From Rhizoctonia solani (lineage: Eukaryota > Basidiomycota > Agaricomycetes > Cantharellales > Ceratobasidiaceae), in the NCBI RefSeq assembly GCF_016906535.1, contig NC_057372.1:1655501-1719500 (forward strand): a stretch of DNA of 64,000 nucleotides, given 5' to 3'. The position numbers were made by a program, and so were the translations under genes. Below, in pieces: positions 10,013 to 22,662 of this stretch (positions are counted from its first letter, which is position 1; every line of letters starts with the position of its first letter). The notes below the pieces were generated by a model that saw only the letters and a list, made by a program, of their open reading frames with translations, was not told the origin of the DNA and ran no database searches.

Positions 10013-11005
10013 GACACTTTATCTACAATATCTCATAAAACCTAGATATATTTTAGGTAAACCTCATAAGTCTCAAGTTTTACTTAAGCATCTATAAGTC
10101 CTATACTCATTAGGCAAATCCTATAAATCCTGTACATTAGTCAGGTAACCCTCTTATCTAAGGTACTATCCCAGAGACCTTAAGGACACATACTGTCCTA
10201 GACATCTTATGGGATGCCAAGGGGGGTGGCACTTGTGGCTGCTGAATACAAGTAAGAAACTGCACAAAGCAGTGAGCAACTATCCTACAGCATTGAGTAG
10301 CTATACTACAGTGGCAAGTACACTTGAGGCAGTAACAAATACCCAGGTACAACAAGGCAAGTGCTTAAGGCAGCAGTGAACTAAGTAACTAAGTAATTAC
10401 TGGGCAGTAAGGCCCTTGTGCAATGGTTGAATGCAACAAGAGGTAGTCAACCTGGGGATTACCATGGTTGATTGCCCTCCTTATATATTCTAAAGGGCAA
10501 CTAATTACAAATACAAAATAGCAATACCATAACCAACAAGAAGCCTGCTCCATCAGCAGCCTTACTCATCCATATGTGTCACCTATGATGTCATCAAGGT
10601 GGAGGTGGCTACATAGCTGACTAAGCAGAGTAGAGAATATGGTAAGGCGCTTAGGGTATGACATAAGTGCTGAAGTCATGTGATTGAAAATATTGTCTGT
10701 TTGGGTTTGTTTAAATTTGAGAAAATTGGAGTAAATTCTGTGGTATTGTGTGTGTCTACAACACATACTCTTTGTCACTTAGGCCTAAGTAACATTAGTC
10801 TAAGGTACCATACATAATCAACCACCTGCACTTCATAGTTAGTAGAGTATTTGTTAGGAGTTGTTTTTTCCTGATAAACCTAGCATATATTCTGCATATA
10901 TTCTGCACATTTACTTCACTACTTAATACTAGTTCTTGATTACTCCCAGATACATTTTGTATATAGTAATTCCTTCTTGCTCCTGTACCTACACAACTCT
11001 TAACA
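10013..11005 (-). repeat. R1 LTR-family repeat interrupted by a solo gypsy LTR
   Basis: The two arms (10013-10193 and 10764-11005) join into one R1 sequence if 10194-10768 is removed. The arms match 11071-11490 in inverted orientation. The minus-strand start is TGTTAAGAG at 11005. Confidence 0.75.
10194..10763 (-). repeat. Solo gypsy LTR with TSD CATAC
   Basis: An inverted gypsy-type LTR, TGTCCTAG to CTACAACA on the plus strand, flanked by CATAC at 10189-10193 and 10764-10768. No internal sequence is attached, so it is a product of LTR-LTR recombination. It is clearly more diverged than the pair at 2407/8278. Confidence 0.9.
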
Positions 11006-11070
11006 TACTCAACCAATGCCAATTGAAAATCATTTTACAGAAATACTGGCTTAGTGGTAAAGAGCCATTT

Positions 11071-11942
11071 TGTTAAGGGTTGTGTAAGTACAGGAGTAAG
11101 AAAGAATTACTATATACAAAATGTATATGAGAATAACTAAGAACTACTATTAAGAATCAGAATATATGCACAGAATATATGCACAATATAGGCTAGGTTA
11201 TCAGGAATAACAACTCCTAACAAATAGTCTACCAACTATCAAGTGCAGGTGGTTGGTTATGTATAGTACCTTAGACTAATGTTACTTAAGCCTAAGTGAC
11301 TAATGGTATGTATACTTAAGGTCTCTGGGATAGTACCTTAAGTAAGAGGGTTACCTGACTAATGTACAGGATGTATAGGATTTGCCTAATGAGTATAAGG
11401 CTTATAGATGCTTAAGTAAGACTTAAGACTTATGGGGTTTACCTAAAATATATCTAGGATTTATGAGATCTTGTAGATAAAGCTATCTACAATATGGGGA
11501 GTATGGTGGATTGAAACACTATCACTCAATCACAGCAATCCTTACAGTATTGTTGCACTATACTCAATGTTGAACTCAACAACTGTGACAGTCAAGGGGC
11601 ACAGGGTTGCAGTAAGTACACTAATAGGCTACCCTGTGTCTGTTGGGACTGGCCTATGGTCTTAGTGTGCCAAATAACCTCCTATGCTATTTACAGTGAG
11701 TCAATCACTAAAGTAAATGTGCAGATAAGCTGTTAAAGGCTTGTGTGAATATGTCAATATATAAGAGTGGATAAATGGAAAAGTGGATGCATTAGAAGCA
11801 TCTTCACAGGGTTCTTTTATACCCTGAGAAGGTGCACAAATAAGTATATACATGAATGATATCAAGAGGGGGTACAGGAGGTACAGGTGGCAACTGAAAC
11901 ACTTGAGGGAGCCAATACTTTGGTACATGGTAAATGACAACA
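11071..11942 (+). repeat. R1 LTR-like repeat, longest copy
   Basis: An ~870-bp sequence from TGTTAAGGG to GACAACA. It is repeated in inverted orientation at 15482-16348 and in fragments elsewhere. The TG..CA ends, absence of coding frames and a TATA-like 'tatataag' suggest the LTR of an unidentified retroelement. I could not find a convincing target duplication for this copy. Confidence 0.7.
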
Positions 11943-12420
11943 GTCCCTAATATTTGCCCCAAGGCAATGTTTGCCCCAAGGCAGTATTTATCTGTATGGG
12001 TGTTTGGATGTCCCAAGGCTAAGTGTTTCATCCTTGGAGTAAACAGTCCCAAAGGTATGATACCTCTGCATTGGGTACTTACAGTAAACAGGGCATAACT
12101 CTCCCTGAGTATTTCTGTGTGTAGCTACAAGATAGAATCTTGTACAACAAATACTAAAAACAGGGAAAATATTGGTAGTTACTGTTTATCTACTCAGCTG
12201 AATTTATATACATTTAAATGAGTAAGAAAACAGCATATATGCAAAAGATGTTGCATATTGAGGATATTACTGTAGCTTATAGGTTCTGTAAAGGTTGCAA
12301 TTGGAAAGAGGGACCTTGAAAACCTCAGTTTGCATCTTTATCTTCTTTTATTTACTGTAGTATTACTTGTGTAAATAATAAGATAAGTACAGATTATTGA
12401 AGAAATGTCATATCCATAAC
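11943..12420 (-). repeat. R4 LTR-like repeat, inverted copy
   Basis: The reverse complement begins TGTTATGGATATGACATTTC and matches 14373-14990. It abuts R1 on the left and splits an integrase reading frame on the right (GMKLSAKG.. up to 12421). A third fragment lies at 24915-25060. Confidence 0.7.
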
Positions 12421-12770
12421 ACATCCTTTGGCAGATAATTTCATTCCCAGCCACCAGTATGTTTGACTAATTAGCTCAAGGGTTTGTTGTTGACCAGGGT
12501 GTCCTGCCAGCAGTGAATTGTGACAATCTTGGAGAATTCTTTTTTTTTAGGTTCTCCAAGTCTGGGACCACTACCTTGTTCCAGTACCAGAGCAGGTCTT
12601 CCTCCCAATTGTAATCTTGGTAGGCCTTCCTTATTGATGGTGGGGCTAGATCAACAAATTGGAGGAAAAGAGGTTGAGACTCTGGTGCTGAGCAGAGCCT
12701 GTGTTGGAGGATTTCCCAATTTCCAAGCTAAGTATAGAAGTAGCTTCTTTAGGGTTCTCTGGGTCTAGCT
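12421..12770 (-). pseudogene. gypsy integrase N-terminal fragment (family 2)
   Basis: On the minus strand, pieces read DYNWEEDLLWYWNKVVVPD and then AGHPGQQQTLELISQTYWW. This is the region before the integrase HHCC zinc finger of a Ty3/gypsy pol distinct from the chromovirus above. A frameshift sits at the A run near 12545. It ends at R4. The matching catalytic part is at 13881-14372, on the wrong side for a simple insertion. Confidence 0.7.
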
Positions 12771-13441
12771 ATCTTGAATACAATCAACTACACATATATC
12801 CTTTCTCAGTGTAAAGTGTCTTAGTAAGTATTTCTGTAAGAGCAAGAGTACTGGCTCAGGTTCCCTTTGGCAGAGATAGTTATGTAAGTTTCACTCCTAG
12901 TTGCAAGAACTAACTGGTTACTTAGTATATATCCTTCTTTAAGGATGATTGCCTTCTGTTCACTTAACCTAAGAACTCTGTATCAGGTCTACTACCTTTC
13001 CACACTATGGGTACTTGGGAGATCCACTTATACAAGTTTAAGTTATTTGAAATCTTGAGGCACAATATATCACACAGTTGAGGGGGGCAAGCCCAAACCC
13101 AAGAGTGACAGTCAACAGTAACAGTGAGGTGGAGTAAAGTAGGTGGTGCCCTCCAAGGGTATGCAAGAGTCCCCTTTTATACCCTAGAGTGGCAAGGTTA
13201 CTGAGTCATTCACCTAGTCAGAGTATGAGTATGACTTGCTAAGGACTGTGCTTCCTAAGACTTTGATTGGTGGGTGGGAAGGCACAGATATGACTAGGAT
13301 GGAATGTGACTGCTCTTGGGTTGAACTGCAATTAGTTAAACATAGAAACATCTAAATACATGACTCAGTCTATCAAGAAATGCTTGGCAGCCAATGAGCA
13401 CTTAGAGTGAGTCATTAGTGTGAGTCATTCTGGTGGCAAGC
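12771..13441. other. Unassigned repeat-rich spacer
   Basis: No gene is evident. The 3' part may belong to R5, whose outer end I cannot fix because the second copy (23744) is truncated. Confidence 0.4.
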
Positions 13442-13880
13442 AGAATGACTCATAAGCAGGATTTGCAGTGCCACTAGAAATTACTAGATAAGGAGAACCT
13501 TAGTAATCTCATGAGAGGTATGACTCAACTAAGCTAGGAATAAGGTTCATTTCCCAAGTTAGAGCTAGTCATGTGATGAGCTAGATGTAAAGATATAAAT
13601 ATAATGATTAGTAAGGTACTTGAGCCACATAGATAGAATCTTGTGAAGCTAATATCTCCATGAGATCTTATTGTATGAGCACGTGACAGGCAGCGTTAGA
13701 ACAAGCAAAAGGAGCTCTATTGAACGATATGTAACACATACAGTCAATATGAGCGTTACATAGAGTAATGACAGGAATAATGGAAAATAGGAGTCAAATG
13801 GCCATTAAATCAGAAAGTCAGATATATGCAGATTATAGTGGATGGTGAGCTGTGAATGAAATATCATGTAATACATAACA
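13442..13880 (-). repeat. R5 LTR-like repeat, copy 1
   Basis: Nearly identical (a handful of mismatches) to 23744-24182 in the same orientation. The minus-strand start is TGTTATGTATTAC at 13880, adjoining the integrase fragment, as expected of a solo LTR inserted into it. Confidence 0.8.
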
Positions 13881-14372
13881 CCAGCTTTTTATGACTGAGT
13901 TTCATGGAGGGTCTGCTGGTGGATATATTCCAATGACTCAGCCAGCCCTTGTCCCCTACTTGGATTTCCTCTTCTTCCCTGTGTCTTTGATCATAGAAGT
14001 ATTTCATCCTTTCTTGTGACAAGGATAGGGCCGCCTTGACTTTGTCATAACCTTTCTCTAGGAATTCCCCATGTTCATCTGCATTGGGAACTACTTCTTC
14101 TGATTTCTGGCCAACTGAGAACCTTGGATTATACCTGTAGCATATTTGGAATGGAGATTTGCCAGTGGAAGTTTGTTTTAGGTTATTTAGGGCAAACTCA
14201 GCTAGGGGTAACAATGATACCCAATCTGATTGACAATGGTTCCCAAACATGCAAAGAACAATTTCAGCCTCTCTCTGTATGTGCTCAGTCTGACCATCTG
14301 TTTGGGGGTGGTAGGCTGTGAAGAATGTAGGCTTGATGTCTAGTCTTTGGTATAAATGGCAAATAAACTTGG
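13881..14372 (-). pseudogene. gypsy integrase catalytic and C-terminal fragment (family 2)
   Basis: Minus-strand reading: KFICHLYQRLDIK, then YHPQTDGQTEH (third-acid region of the DDE core), then LPLAEFALNN and KSPFQICY, then a C-terminal VGDKGWLS and LSHKK segment. These are standard Ty3/gypsy integrase landmarks. The fragment is cut by R4 on its upstream side and by R5 on its downstream side. The central catalytic residues before SKFI are missing. Confidence 0.8.
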
Positions 14373-15012
14373 TGTTATGGATATGACATTTCTTCCATAA
14401 TCTGTACTTATTTTATTAATTACACAAGTAATACTACAGTAAATAGAATGAGATAAAGATGAGAACTAAGGTTTTCAAGGTCCCTCTATCCAATCGCAAC
14501 CTTTACAAAACCTATAAACTTCAGGAATACCCTCAATATGCAATATCTTTTGCATATATGCTGTTTTCTCACTCATTTAAATATATATAAATTCAGCTGA
14601 GTAAATAAACAGGAACAAGTAATATTTCTCTTGTTTGTAGTATTTATTATTCAAGATTCTATCTTGTGGCTACACACAGAAATATTCAGGGTCCCCCTGT
14701 TGCATGGACAAGTGCCCTGGCAGTTAATCAGTGCTTAAGCGCCAACGCACTAAATGCGCCTTTTCTCCATCACCCGGACATCCCACACTGCTGAACCGCT
14801 TGCGCTTAGGTGCGCCCGTTTGTGCGCTCCAGAACGCTGGGTCAAACTCCCAAAACAGACAACATTTGGCAGAGTTATGCCCTATTTACTGTAAGTACCC
14901 AGTACAGTGGTATCCTACCTTTGGGACTGTTTACTCCAAGGATAAAACACTTATCCTTGGGACATCCAAGGACCCACACAGGTAAATACTGCCTTGGGGC
15001 AAATATTAGGAC
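14373..15012 (+). repeat. R4 LTR-like repeat, direct copy
   Basis: Begins TGTTATGGATATGAC and is the inverted partner of 11943-12420. It contains an extra GC-rich block (14700-14860) lacking in the other copy. Its 5' end splits the integrase fragment at 14372. Confidence 0.7.
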
Positions 15013-15221
15013 CCATTATTATTTATGTCATAACCCATATCTGGAGGGGTTATTACCATATACATCCACTGTCAAAGATATATATAGTATATATGATGCA
15101 CAGTGATATATTAATAATATAAGTTGCTGGGGGACATTGCACTCCCCCTGCCCCCCTTGCTGTGGGCCAATGTTAAGGCCTGTGGGCAAGGTCTGAATAA
15201 TATATTATTATAGAAGAGATT
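15013..15221. other. Unassigned AT-rich spacer
   Basis: Contains 'tatatatagtatatat' tracts and no coding signal. Confidence 0.4.
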
Positions 15222-15440
15222 ATGTCATCCCCCCCCCCACCTCAAATCCATAGTAGTTTAGTATAGTATTTGATAAAGGACTGGAGGGGGAGAGGTCATG
15301 AGACCTGGACTTATGGAATGTCACTAAGTCCAGCCATGTTGACCATTAGTCTCTTATATGTGAGAACCTGGGGGTTCTGAGTGCATAAGTGCAAGTATAT
15401 GCGTGCATGCGGTCATGTTGGTGTGCAACATGAGTGTGTT
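15222..15440 (+). repeat. R6 repeat, copy 2
   Basis: Shares the C run and the following ~120 bp with 9779-9965. Function unknown. Confidence 0.55.
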
Positions 15441-15481
15441 GGAGGCTTGACAAGGTCAGGACTCATGGGAAGAATGGAGTG

Positions 15482-16348
15482 GGTTGTGAAAATTTACCAT
15501 GTACTGAAGTATTGGCTTTCCTAAGTATTTCAGTTGCCACATGTACCTCCTGTACCCCCTCTAGGTATCAGTCATGTATATACTTGTTTGTGCACCTTTT
15601 CAGGGTATAAAAGCACCCTGTGAAGACGCTTCTAATGCATCCATTTATCCACTCTTATATATTGACATATACACACAAGCCTTTAACAGCTTATCTGTGC
15701 ATTTACTTTAGTGATTGACTCACTGTAAATAGCATAGGAGGTTATTTGGCACACTAAGACCATAGGCCAGTCCCAACAGACACAGGGTAACCTATTAGTG
15801 TACTTACTGCAACCCTGTGCCCCTTGACTGTCACAGTTGTTGAGTTCAACATTGAGTATAGTGCAACAATACTGTGGGGATTGCTGTGATTGAGTGATAG
15901 TGTTTCAATCCACCATACTCCCCATATTGTAGATAGCTTTATCTACAAGATCTCATAAATCCTAGATATATTTTAGGTAAACCCCATAAGCCTTAAGTCT
16001 TACTTGAGCATCTATAAGTCCTATACTTATTAGGCAAATCCTATACATCCTGTACATTAGTCAGGTAACCCTCTTACTTAAGGTACTATCCCAGAGACCT
16101 TAAGTATACATACCATTAGTCACTTAGGCTTAAGTAACATTAGTCTAAGGTACTATACATAACCAACCACCTGCACTTGATAGTTGGTAGACTATTTGTT
16201 AGGAGTTGTTATTCCTGATAACCTAGCCTATATTGTGCATGTATTCTGTGCATATATTCTGATTCTTAATAGTAGTTCTTAGTTATTCTCATATACATTT
16301 TGTATATAGTAATTCTTTCTTACTCCTGTACTTACACAACTCTTAACA
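15482..16348 (-). repeat. R1 LTR-like repeat, inverted copy
   Basis: Reverse complement of 11071-11942 with some divergence. It starts TGTTAAGAG at 16348 on the minus strand and truncates the chromovirus integrase, whose reading stops at LAEL. Confidence 0.75.
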
Positions 16349-17370
16349 AGCTCTGCCAGTTTGGGCACTTTAAGCTTCTTTGAGCATTTGACAAAGATAC
16401 TGTATTTGGTGAAACTATCTATGATGACTAAGATAGAATTGCAACTCCCATCTTTTGGTAGGTCAACAATCATATTGTATGACACATGTTGCCATGGTTG
16501 AGACAGGAGTTCCAGGGGCTGTGGGGGTATTGATGCATACTTGGTGTTGTAGACACACTTGATACCAGGGAATTTATTCCCATTTTCTCAAATTTAAACA
16601 AAGTTAATTGGACTACATTTTTGATCACATGACATTGGTGCTTATATCATATGCTAAGCGCCAAGCCATGTCCCCATCCACACTTATCTCATCATATGTA
16701 GCCACCTGATGACATCACTATGACATGTCAGTGACACGTATGCATGAGTAAGGCCAACTGCAGAGCAGGGTTCTTATTGCATATAGTTAGCTTCCATTCT
16801 CACATATGTTGTATTTGTAATTAGTCACCCTTGTAATATATAAGGAGGCCAACCAACCATGGTAACACCCAGGTCAATTACCTCTTGTTGCATCCCCCCA
16901 CTGTACAAGCCCTTACAGGCAGTAAACTACTTAGTCACACACCTTAAGCGTTGATCTCATTGTATTTAGTTAGCTTGTTGACACCTTACTGTGTCTTGCC
17001 ACTGTAGTATAGTTGGTTGTCATTGTATGTAGCTTGCTTGTTGCCTTAAGCAACTCTTACTTAGAATTACCCAGCCGCAAGCACCCACCTCCTCAATGCC
17101 CCTTAAGGATGTCTAGGACACTTGGGCTTCCTTATCTGTTGGCATATTTTGCATGAATCAATGTGCCAGTACGTGTTGGCGTGGATACCCAGCCAGTAGT
17201 AGGTGCAGGATACTAACTCCAGGGTGCATTGTCAACCAGGATGTCCTGCCAGTGGGCTATCATGGAAGATGCATAACAAATCTGTCCTTAAAGTTCCTAC
17301 ATCCAGGAGCACAATGTGGCCCTGGTAGAACAGCAGTCCTGCCTCCATTTTGTAATCCTTGAATGCCTGT
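16349..17370 (-). pseudogene. pol: chromovirus integrase fragment, split by solo LTR
   Basis: 17121-17370 encodes the HHCC finger (TYWHIDSCKICQQI). 16349-16544 encodes the start of the catalytic core (YNMIVDLPKDG, ILVIIDSFTKY). The two parts join exactly once the LTR and one CTTGG are removed. The catalytic triad is incomplete because R1 cuts it at 16348. Confidence 0.85.
16545..17120 (+). repeat. Solo gypsy LTR with TSD CTTGG
   Basis: A 576-bp LTR, TGTTGTAG to TAGGACA, opposite in orientation to the element it sits in. CTTGG occurs at 16540-16544 and 17121-17125. Confidence 0.9.
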
Positions 17371-19400
17371 TTAATGGAGGGAGGGGGCTTTTGATTTGTT
17401 CTGTAGAAATTGGAGAATTTCTTCCAAAGATTTGTCCTGATCTAGGGACAACTTGATTTGGCATTGCAATTCCTTTTCTGGCAATACAAGGGCTATGTTG
17501 GCAAATGTAGGTTCTGGGAGCATAGTCTGATTGGCAGGTGGAATGTTGGCGGGTGGAATGTTGGTGTGATTGGAACAGCATGAAAGGGCATCTGGTTTTC
17601 CCAACTGTTTCCCTGGTTGGTAAACAATTTGGAAGTTATAGCCAGCAAGCAGGAGGTGCCATTGTGCATGGCAGTGGTTAAACATGCGTGACTCCTTCCA
17701 ATATTCTAGATTGCAGTGATTGGTGAACACAGTTATTGGGTGTGATGTGCCTTCCAGAAATGTTTGCCAGTACTCAAAGGAACGGATGATAGCAAGGAGT
17801 TCCTTGTTGTGTGTGTTGTAGTTTTGTTCTGCTCCCTTGAATGACTTGGAGAGAAATCCCAAGGGGTGTAGATGCCCATCTTCCTGCCATTGACTTAGTA
17901 TGGAGCTGTTACAACCTCCTTATCTATACCACTGGACTTGGACGATTTTTCTGATATTTTTAGTATTTTTTACGAACTCCTTATCTTATGTTTTTCAATC
18001 ACGTGATCTCGGCGCTTATTATGCTGAGATGCCGCGCCAAGATGCCGTGCCAAGGGCGCTTAGGAGAAATCCATGCTTCTGCACAGCCCGCAGCACACTT
18101 CTCATTCCACATGTAGTCTTCTATTCACACATGCACAGACCACATGTACTTAGTAGTTTTGTCTATATATACAACAGGGAAATTGCTTGGAGACCCCAAG
18201 TCAATTTTACCTTGTCTCTTACTCATTAGAGAGGGTATTCAGCCAGCTAAGTAGCCGGCCCCCAGCACCAGTAGCCACACTCACCCCTTGATTAACTCAT
18301 CACACCTCCCAGGCCTAAGGCCCCCTTGCCCATACTCAGTAGTAGTAGTCCGCCTTAAACGGAAGTAGTTAGCCTTAGATACGTAGATTAGATAAACAGT
18401 GTCTGTATCAGTTACAGCCTTAAGCACCCGCCACTAGCAAGTACCCACCTTACAGTGGTGTACAACAGGAGCCCAGGGCTGCACCAGAAGCATCTGTTTC
18501 CAGGAAGTAGGGTTTTGCAGGATCAGCATGACATAAAACCAGTGCTTTGGTGATGGCATCCTTCAGCCCTTGGAAGGCTTCCTGTTCCTTGGTATCCCAC
18601 TTCCACAGTGTATCCTTTTTGACTAAATTGTGCAGGGGCTGGGCCATGTGACTGAAGTTGGCAACAAAGCAACAAAGGAAATTGGTAAAGCAAAGGAAGG
18701 ATTGTACTTCTTTAACCTTGGTTGGGGTTGGCCGCTTTTGTATGGCCTGGATTTTGAGCTTATCCAGGCTAAAACCCTTGTCAGACACAATGATATCTGG
18801 GTACTCCACAGAAGTGATGTGGAAGGTGCATTTTGATGCCTTGCAGAACAACTGGTTTTCCATTAAACACCGTAGGACCTCATGGACATGCTGGGTATGG
18901 GATGCGTTATCCTTTGAGTAGATTAGTATATCATCAAGGTAGATGATAACACATACATCCAATAAGTCCTTGAACAGTTTGTTCATGAAGTGTTGGAATG
19001 CAGCAGGGGCATTTGTGAGACCAAAAGTCATGACCAGGGATTTGTAGAGACCGTACTTAGTGCAGAAGGCAGTTTTCCACTTGTCTCCTTCCTTAACCCA
19101 GACATTGTTGTAACCCCATCTTAGATCTAGTTTAGTAAAAACCTTGGCACCACAGAGTTGGGCCATGAGGTTGTCAGGACAGGGTAAGGGGTACACATTC
19201 TTTTTTGTCCAGTTGTTAAGGTGTTGGTAATCTACAACCAATTGGTGGGAGCCATCCTTTTTTGGGACAAACATGATGGGGGAACTAATGGAAGACTTGC
19301 TGGGGCAGATTTTTCCTGCCTTCAATTTGTCCCTGAGCCAATCCTTGAGTGTGGCAGATTCACCATCAGTCATGCTATACAAGGGCAAGTTAAGGGGGCC
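17371..19400 (-). pseudogene. pol: chromovirus reverse transcriptase and RNase H, split by R3
   Basis: RT spans ~19388-18540 with intact KLDLRWGYNN and YLDD; RNase H (ETDASGAALG at ~18500) continues after R3 at 17906-17371. This copy shows what the younger element had before its two stop codons. Stops and frameshifts elsewhere disable it. Confidence 0.85.
17907..18467 (+). repeat. R3 solo LTR with TSD GGAGC
   Basis: A 561-bp LTR, TGTTACAACC to GTACAACA, with GGAGC on both sides (17902-17906 and 18468-18472). A second complete copy is at 25192-25751. It has a TATA-like 'tatatata' at ~18164. It belongs to a different gypsy-like family than the main LTR. Confidence 0.9.
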
Positions 19401-20020
19401 TTCTTCTGTTCATTCAATGCCTATATCATAATGCTGGTGAGGGGGAAGCTTGTTGAATTCTTCTTCTCCAAATACCTTAGTGTATTGATGGTACTCAGAG
19501 GGTACTCCTTCAAGTGGGTTTGGATCTGCTTCTTCTTCCTTGGCAATGGCTATGTGTTCCAGGGATGCATGGGGAAATGTGATGGTACGTTGGTTCCAAT
19601 CAATCTCTGGATTGTGGGCGTCCAACCATTTCAAACCTAGGATGGCCAAGTGAGTACCAGTGTTGCAGATGAGGAATGTTTCCATCATCCTTTTGCCATT
19701 GTAGGTGAAGGTTAGCATTGCCTTCTTCCAGATCTTGCCAGCCTGGGGGCTCAACCCATCAAGCATAGTTACAGTATGAGGAAAGGGGAGATCAATAAGT
19801 GGTAGGCGTAAGGCCTTGGCAGTATGTGGGTGTAGGAAAGATGATGTGGCACCTGAATCAATCAGGACTTCTAGATGTTCTACTTGTTTCTCTGGTTTAA
19901 TCAAAATTGTGAAAAGTGGGGAGATTTTATTTAGGCTACTAGATATATTACAAATTTTGATAAGCCCAGAGTCCTTAGGGTCCTTGCGTGTGGCAGCAGG
20001 TACCCTTAGTCTTTTCCTGA
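19401..20020 (-). pseudogene. pol: chromovirus protease region
   Basis: Contains VLIDSGATSSF, the aspartic protease active site, at ~19865. The upstream reading overlaps the end of gag (GKD stop) in a minus-1-related frame, as in the younger copy. Confidence 0.85.
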
Positions 20021-22662
20021 AATGGGTCCAGACTCTTTGCCAATCTTGGCAGCTTCTTTTTTCACTCCTTCCTTGATTGGAGTTTCCTTCCACCTGGTGC
20101 AGCATTCTGCAAACTTGTGACCCATTCTTCTGCACTTGATGCAGGCACCAGCAGTGCAACAGTGGTTTTGTTCCTCTTCCAACACATAGTTGGGGTTGTT
20201 GGAGAGTTTCCTTGAAGGGGTGGCCTGTTGGCTGGTACTTGTCCCCCTTGCAGGGTTGGGTGACTTGCTAGTCTTACTATCCTTTGGTGGATGGCTAGTG
20301 CGCTCTTCTTGAAGCATGTTGTCAATGACAAGGGCTGCGTTTTGCAGCTCAAGGAGTGTACTGTTATAGAGTAGGGTTTTATGACTATGTAATTATATAC
20401 AGAATATAATAAAGTTATTAATAGATCAGTTATCTATGGATATAAAAGGCAATAGACTAGCTATATAAGGGTAAATTAGGTTAGTAATCAGGGTGATCCC
20501 TACACTTAACAAGTAATCAAGCAATTACTGCAGATGCAGGTGGTTGGTTATGCTTATACTTATAGTATGAAAGTTAGTATTAAGTCTTAGTTACCTACTA
20601 CAATTTATCTGGATTTGTTAGTAATTTATTTGACTGAGATTGCACTCAGTTAAGGTGTATATGCCACTCTCAAGGCCTTAAACTCTCCCAACTGACTTAC
20701 TCAAGAGGTTCAGGGTTGCCCTAGAGCCTTTCCTAGCTACCCAGTATCTGTTGGGACCTTGCTAGAGGCTATATGCGCCAAGATAACTTACAGGTTAAGT
20801 TCAGTGAGCTTAAGAGGCTAAGAAAGCAAAATAAGACACTCTAAACTAAGTTAAGAAGATCTAATAGATCTTCAAGTTCACACAAGGGGTAAGAATGGGA
20901 TGAAAAGATGATGTATTCAAAGGGTCTCCCTCAAGGGCTTTATATACCCCAGAGGGAGAACAAATAACTATATACATGATGTACAAAAGAGGAAGTTACA
21001 TGAGAGGTACAGTCTGAGCTATTTGATACATAAAGACCAATTAGTCCCAATAAGTCCTAGTGGGATAGACCCAAGGCTATTTACAGAATGTTCTAGAGCA
21101 TACATGACTAAATTACATTAGTGTGAATGCTAAAAATAACCTTGAGGCAAGGTAGGATCTCATAGAAAAAGCTAGAAACTTAAATGGTTAGTATCTCCAT
21201 CAATTTGGCTCAGAATCAGACGATTCCTTTTTGGGAACTGAGATGCTGGAGCCTCCGACTTATTGGTATTTGTCCGCATAGTAATATGCCTATTTCCCGC
21301 CGAGATATCGGCGTTGGCGCGCCCCGCTGACCTTTGGCGCTTATTTGCAATGACTAAGCGCCAGCGCTTGCATGCTTACTTGCACTTGTTCTATGGTCTG
21401 TAAGTACCGTCCCTACATATAAATGTATGGTACAAAAAATGCTATAAATCATAGAAATAATAGTTTAATCATTCTGCATGATCAGATGTGTATGTATGCA
21501 AGCGCAATGAGGAAATAAAGTATAAAAGGTCTTGTAGCACCGTCAGTTTCCAAATATAGTAATGCCTATGCCCATATTTGGATAGAGCAAGTATGATTAC
21601 TACAGTTTGCACTATTCACTATTGGCAATTAGGGGCACATATGTCTAAATTAGTCATTCCATAACATGTACAAGGGTGGTGCTTGTGGGTTGCTATTTGA
21701 TGGCTGACCTCCCAGTGGAGGCTGCAGGCAAACTGGCCTCTAAGGGTTGCGTCATTCCAGTCCAGTTCCATAGCTAGGGTCCTGAACTTAGTAATATAGT
21801 CTGTGCAGGTGCTGGACTGGGTGAGGGTTGTAATTTTCTGCTTGGCAGCCCTTGTGGTGTCAGGGTTGCTGAATGCTGCCAGAAACTCCAGTTTGAAGCC
21901 TTCAACCGTTTGAATGATGGCCCAGTGTGATCCAAGCTGATCAAGGTGAGGGTGGGCCCAGGCCCTGGCGGAGTCTTTCATGTTCATCAAGAGGAATGAT
22001 AAAACCTCTTGATTGGTTGGGAACATCCGCAAGTTGAGGTGGGTCCAGGCTAGCATCCTTGTGAGCCATTGTTTGGCTTCACTCCCAATCTTGCCTGTAT
22101 AGGCATCTGGATGATCTACTTTGACCAGGGCTGGATATGCAGCAATTGGAGCTGGTGGAGGAGGGGCAGGGGCTCCAATTGGGGATCAGAGACACAGAGA
22201 TGGATAGGGAGAAGGGACTTGCAGGGGTGCTGCTCTTTGGGGAACTGGCTGGGCAAAGGCGGGGAGCCCCTTTGGTTGCTTGGGCCAGAAGGAAGGCCCA
22301 CTAACCAATCCAATAGGCTTGGTCTTTGGTAGGGGGCGTGGTGTTGCTTCCACAACTGGGGGCTTTGTTTCTGGTGTCCTTGGCCCATGGAGTTGGAGGC
22401 TTTTGAGCCCATCCTTGACAACATCAACAGTCTGGGAAATGTTTTTGACATTGGTTTGGGTCTTGATTCCCACTTCCTTGACTTCTTCAAGCTTTTGCTC
22501 AAGGTTCTTGACTTGGCCAAGGAGGCCAAGGAGAAGGCAGGTGATCTGCTCAAGGGAGACTTCCCCAATTTCAACAAGGGGGGTTGTCTGAAGTTGGGGT
22601 CCCAGGTCTCTTTGATCAAAAGGGGACTGGGCTCAAGAGGATGTCCGGGAACGGGTTGCCAT
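20009..22662 (-). pseudogene. gag: chromovirus gag, split by R2
   Basis: Starts ATG at 22662 (MATRSR). It carries the Gag domain (HLNLRMFP, FKLEFLAAF, YITKFR) at 22056-21672. After R2 it continues (TLLELQNAAL) to the CCHC knuckle (CIKCRRMGHKFAEC) at ~20130. The junction between these is open in one frame here, which shows the frame break in the younger copy is secondary. An early stop near 22640 disables it. Confidence 0.85.
20362..21666 (+). repeat. R2 LTR-like element, complete, TSD TGTAC
   Basis: 1305 bp from TGTTATAG to CCATAACA with short inverted ends and TGTAC at 20357-20361 and 21667-21671, inserted in gag. It has no coding capacity. The 5-bp duplication and TG..CA ends fit a solo LTR, although it is long for a fungal gypsy LTR; a TRIM or LARD element is also possible. 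Other copies are at 1-649 and 1033-1383. Confidence 0.85.
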
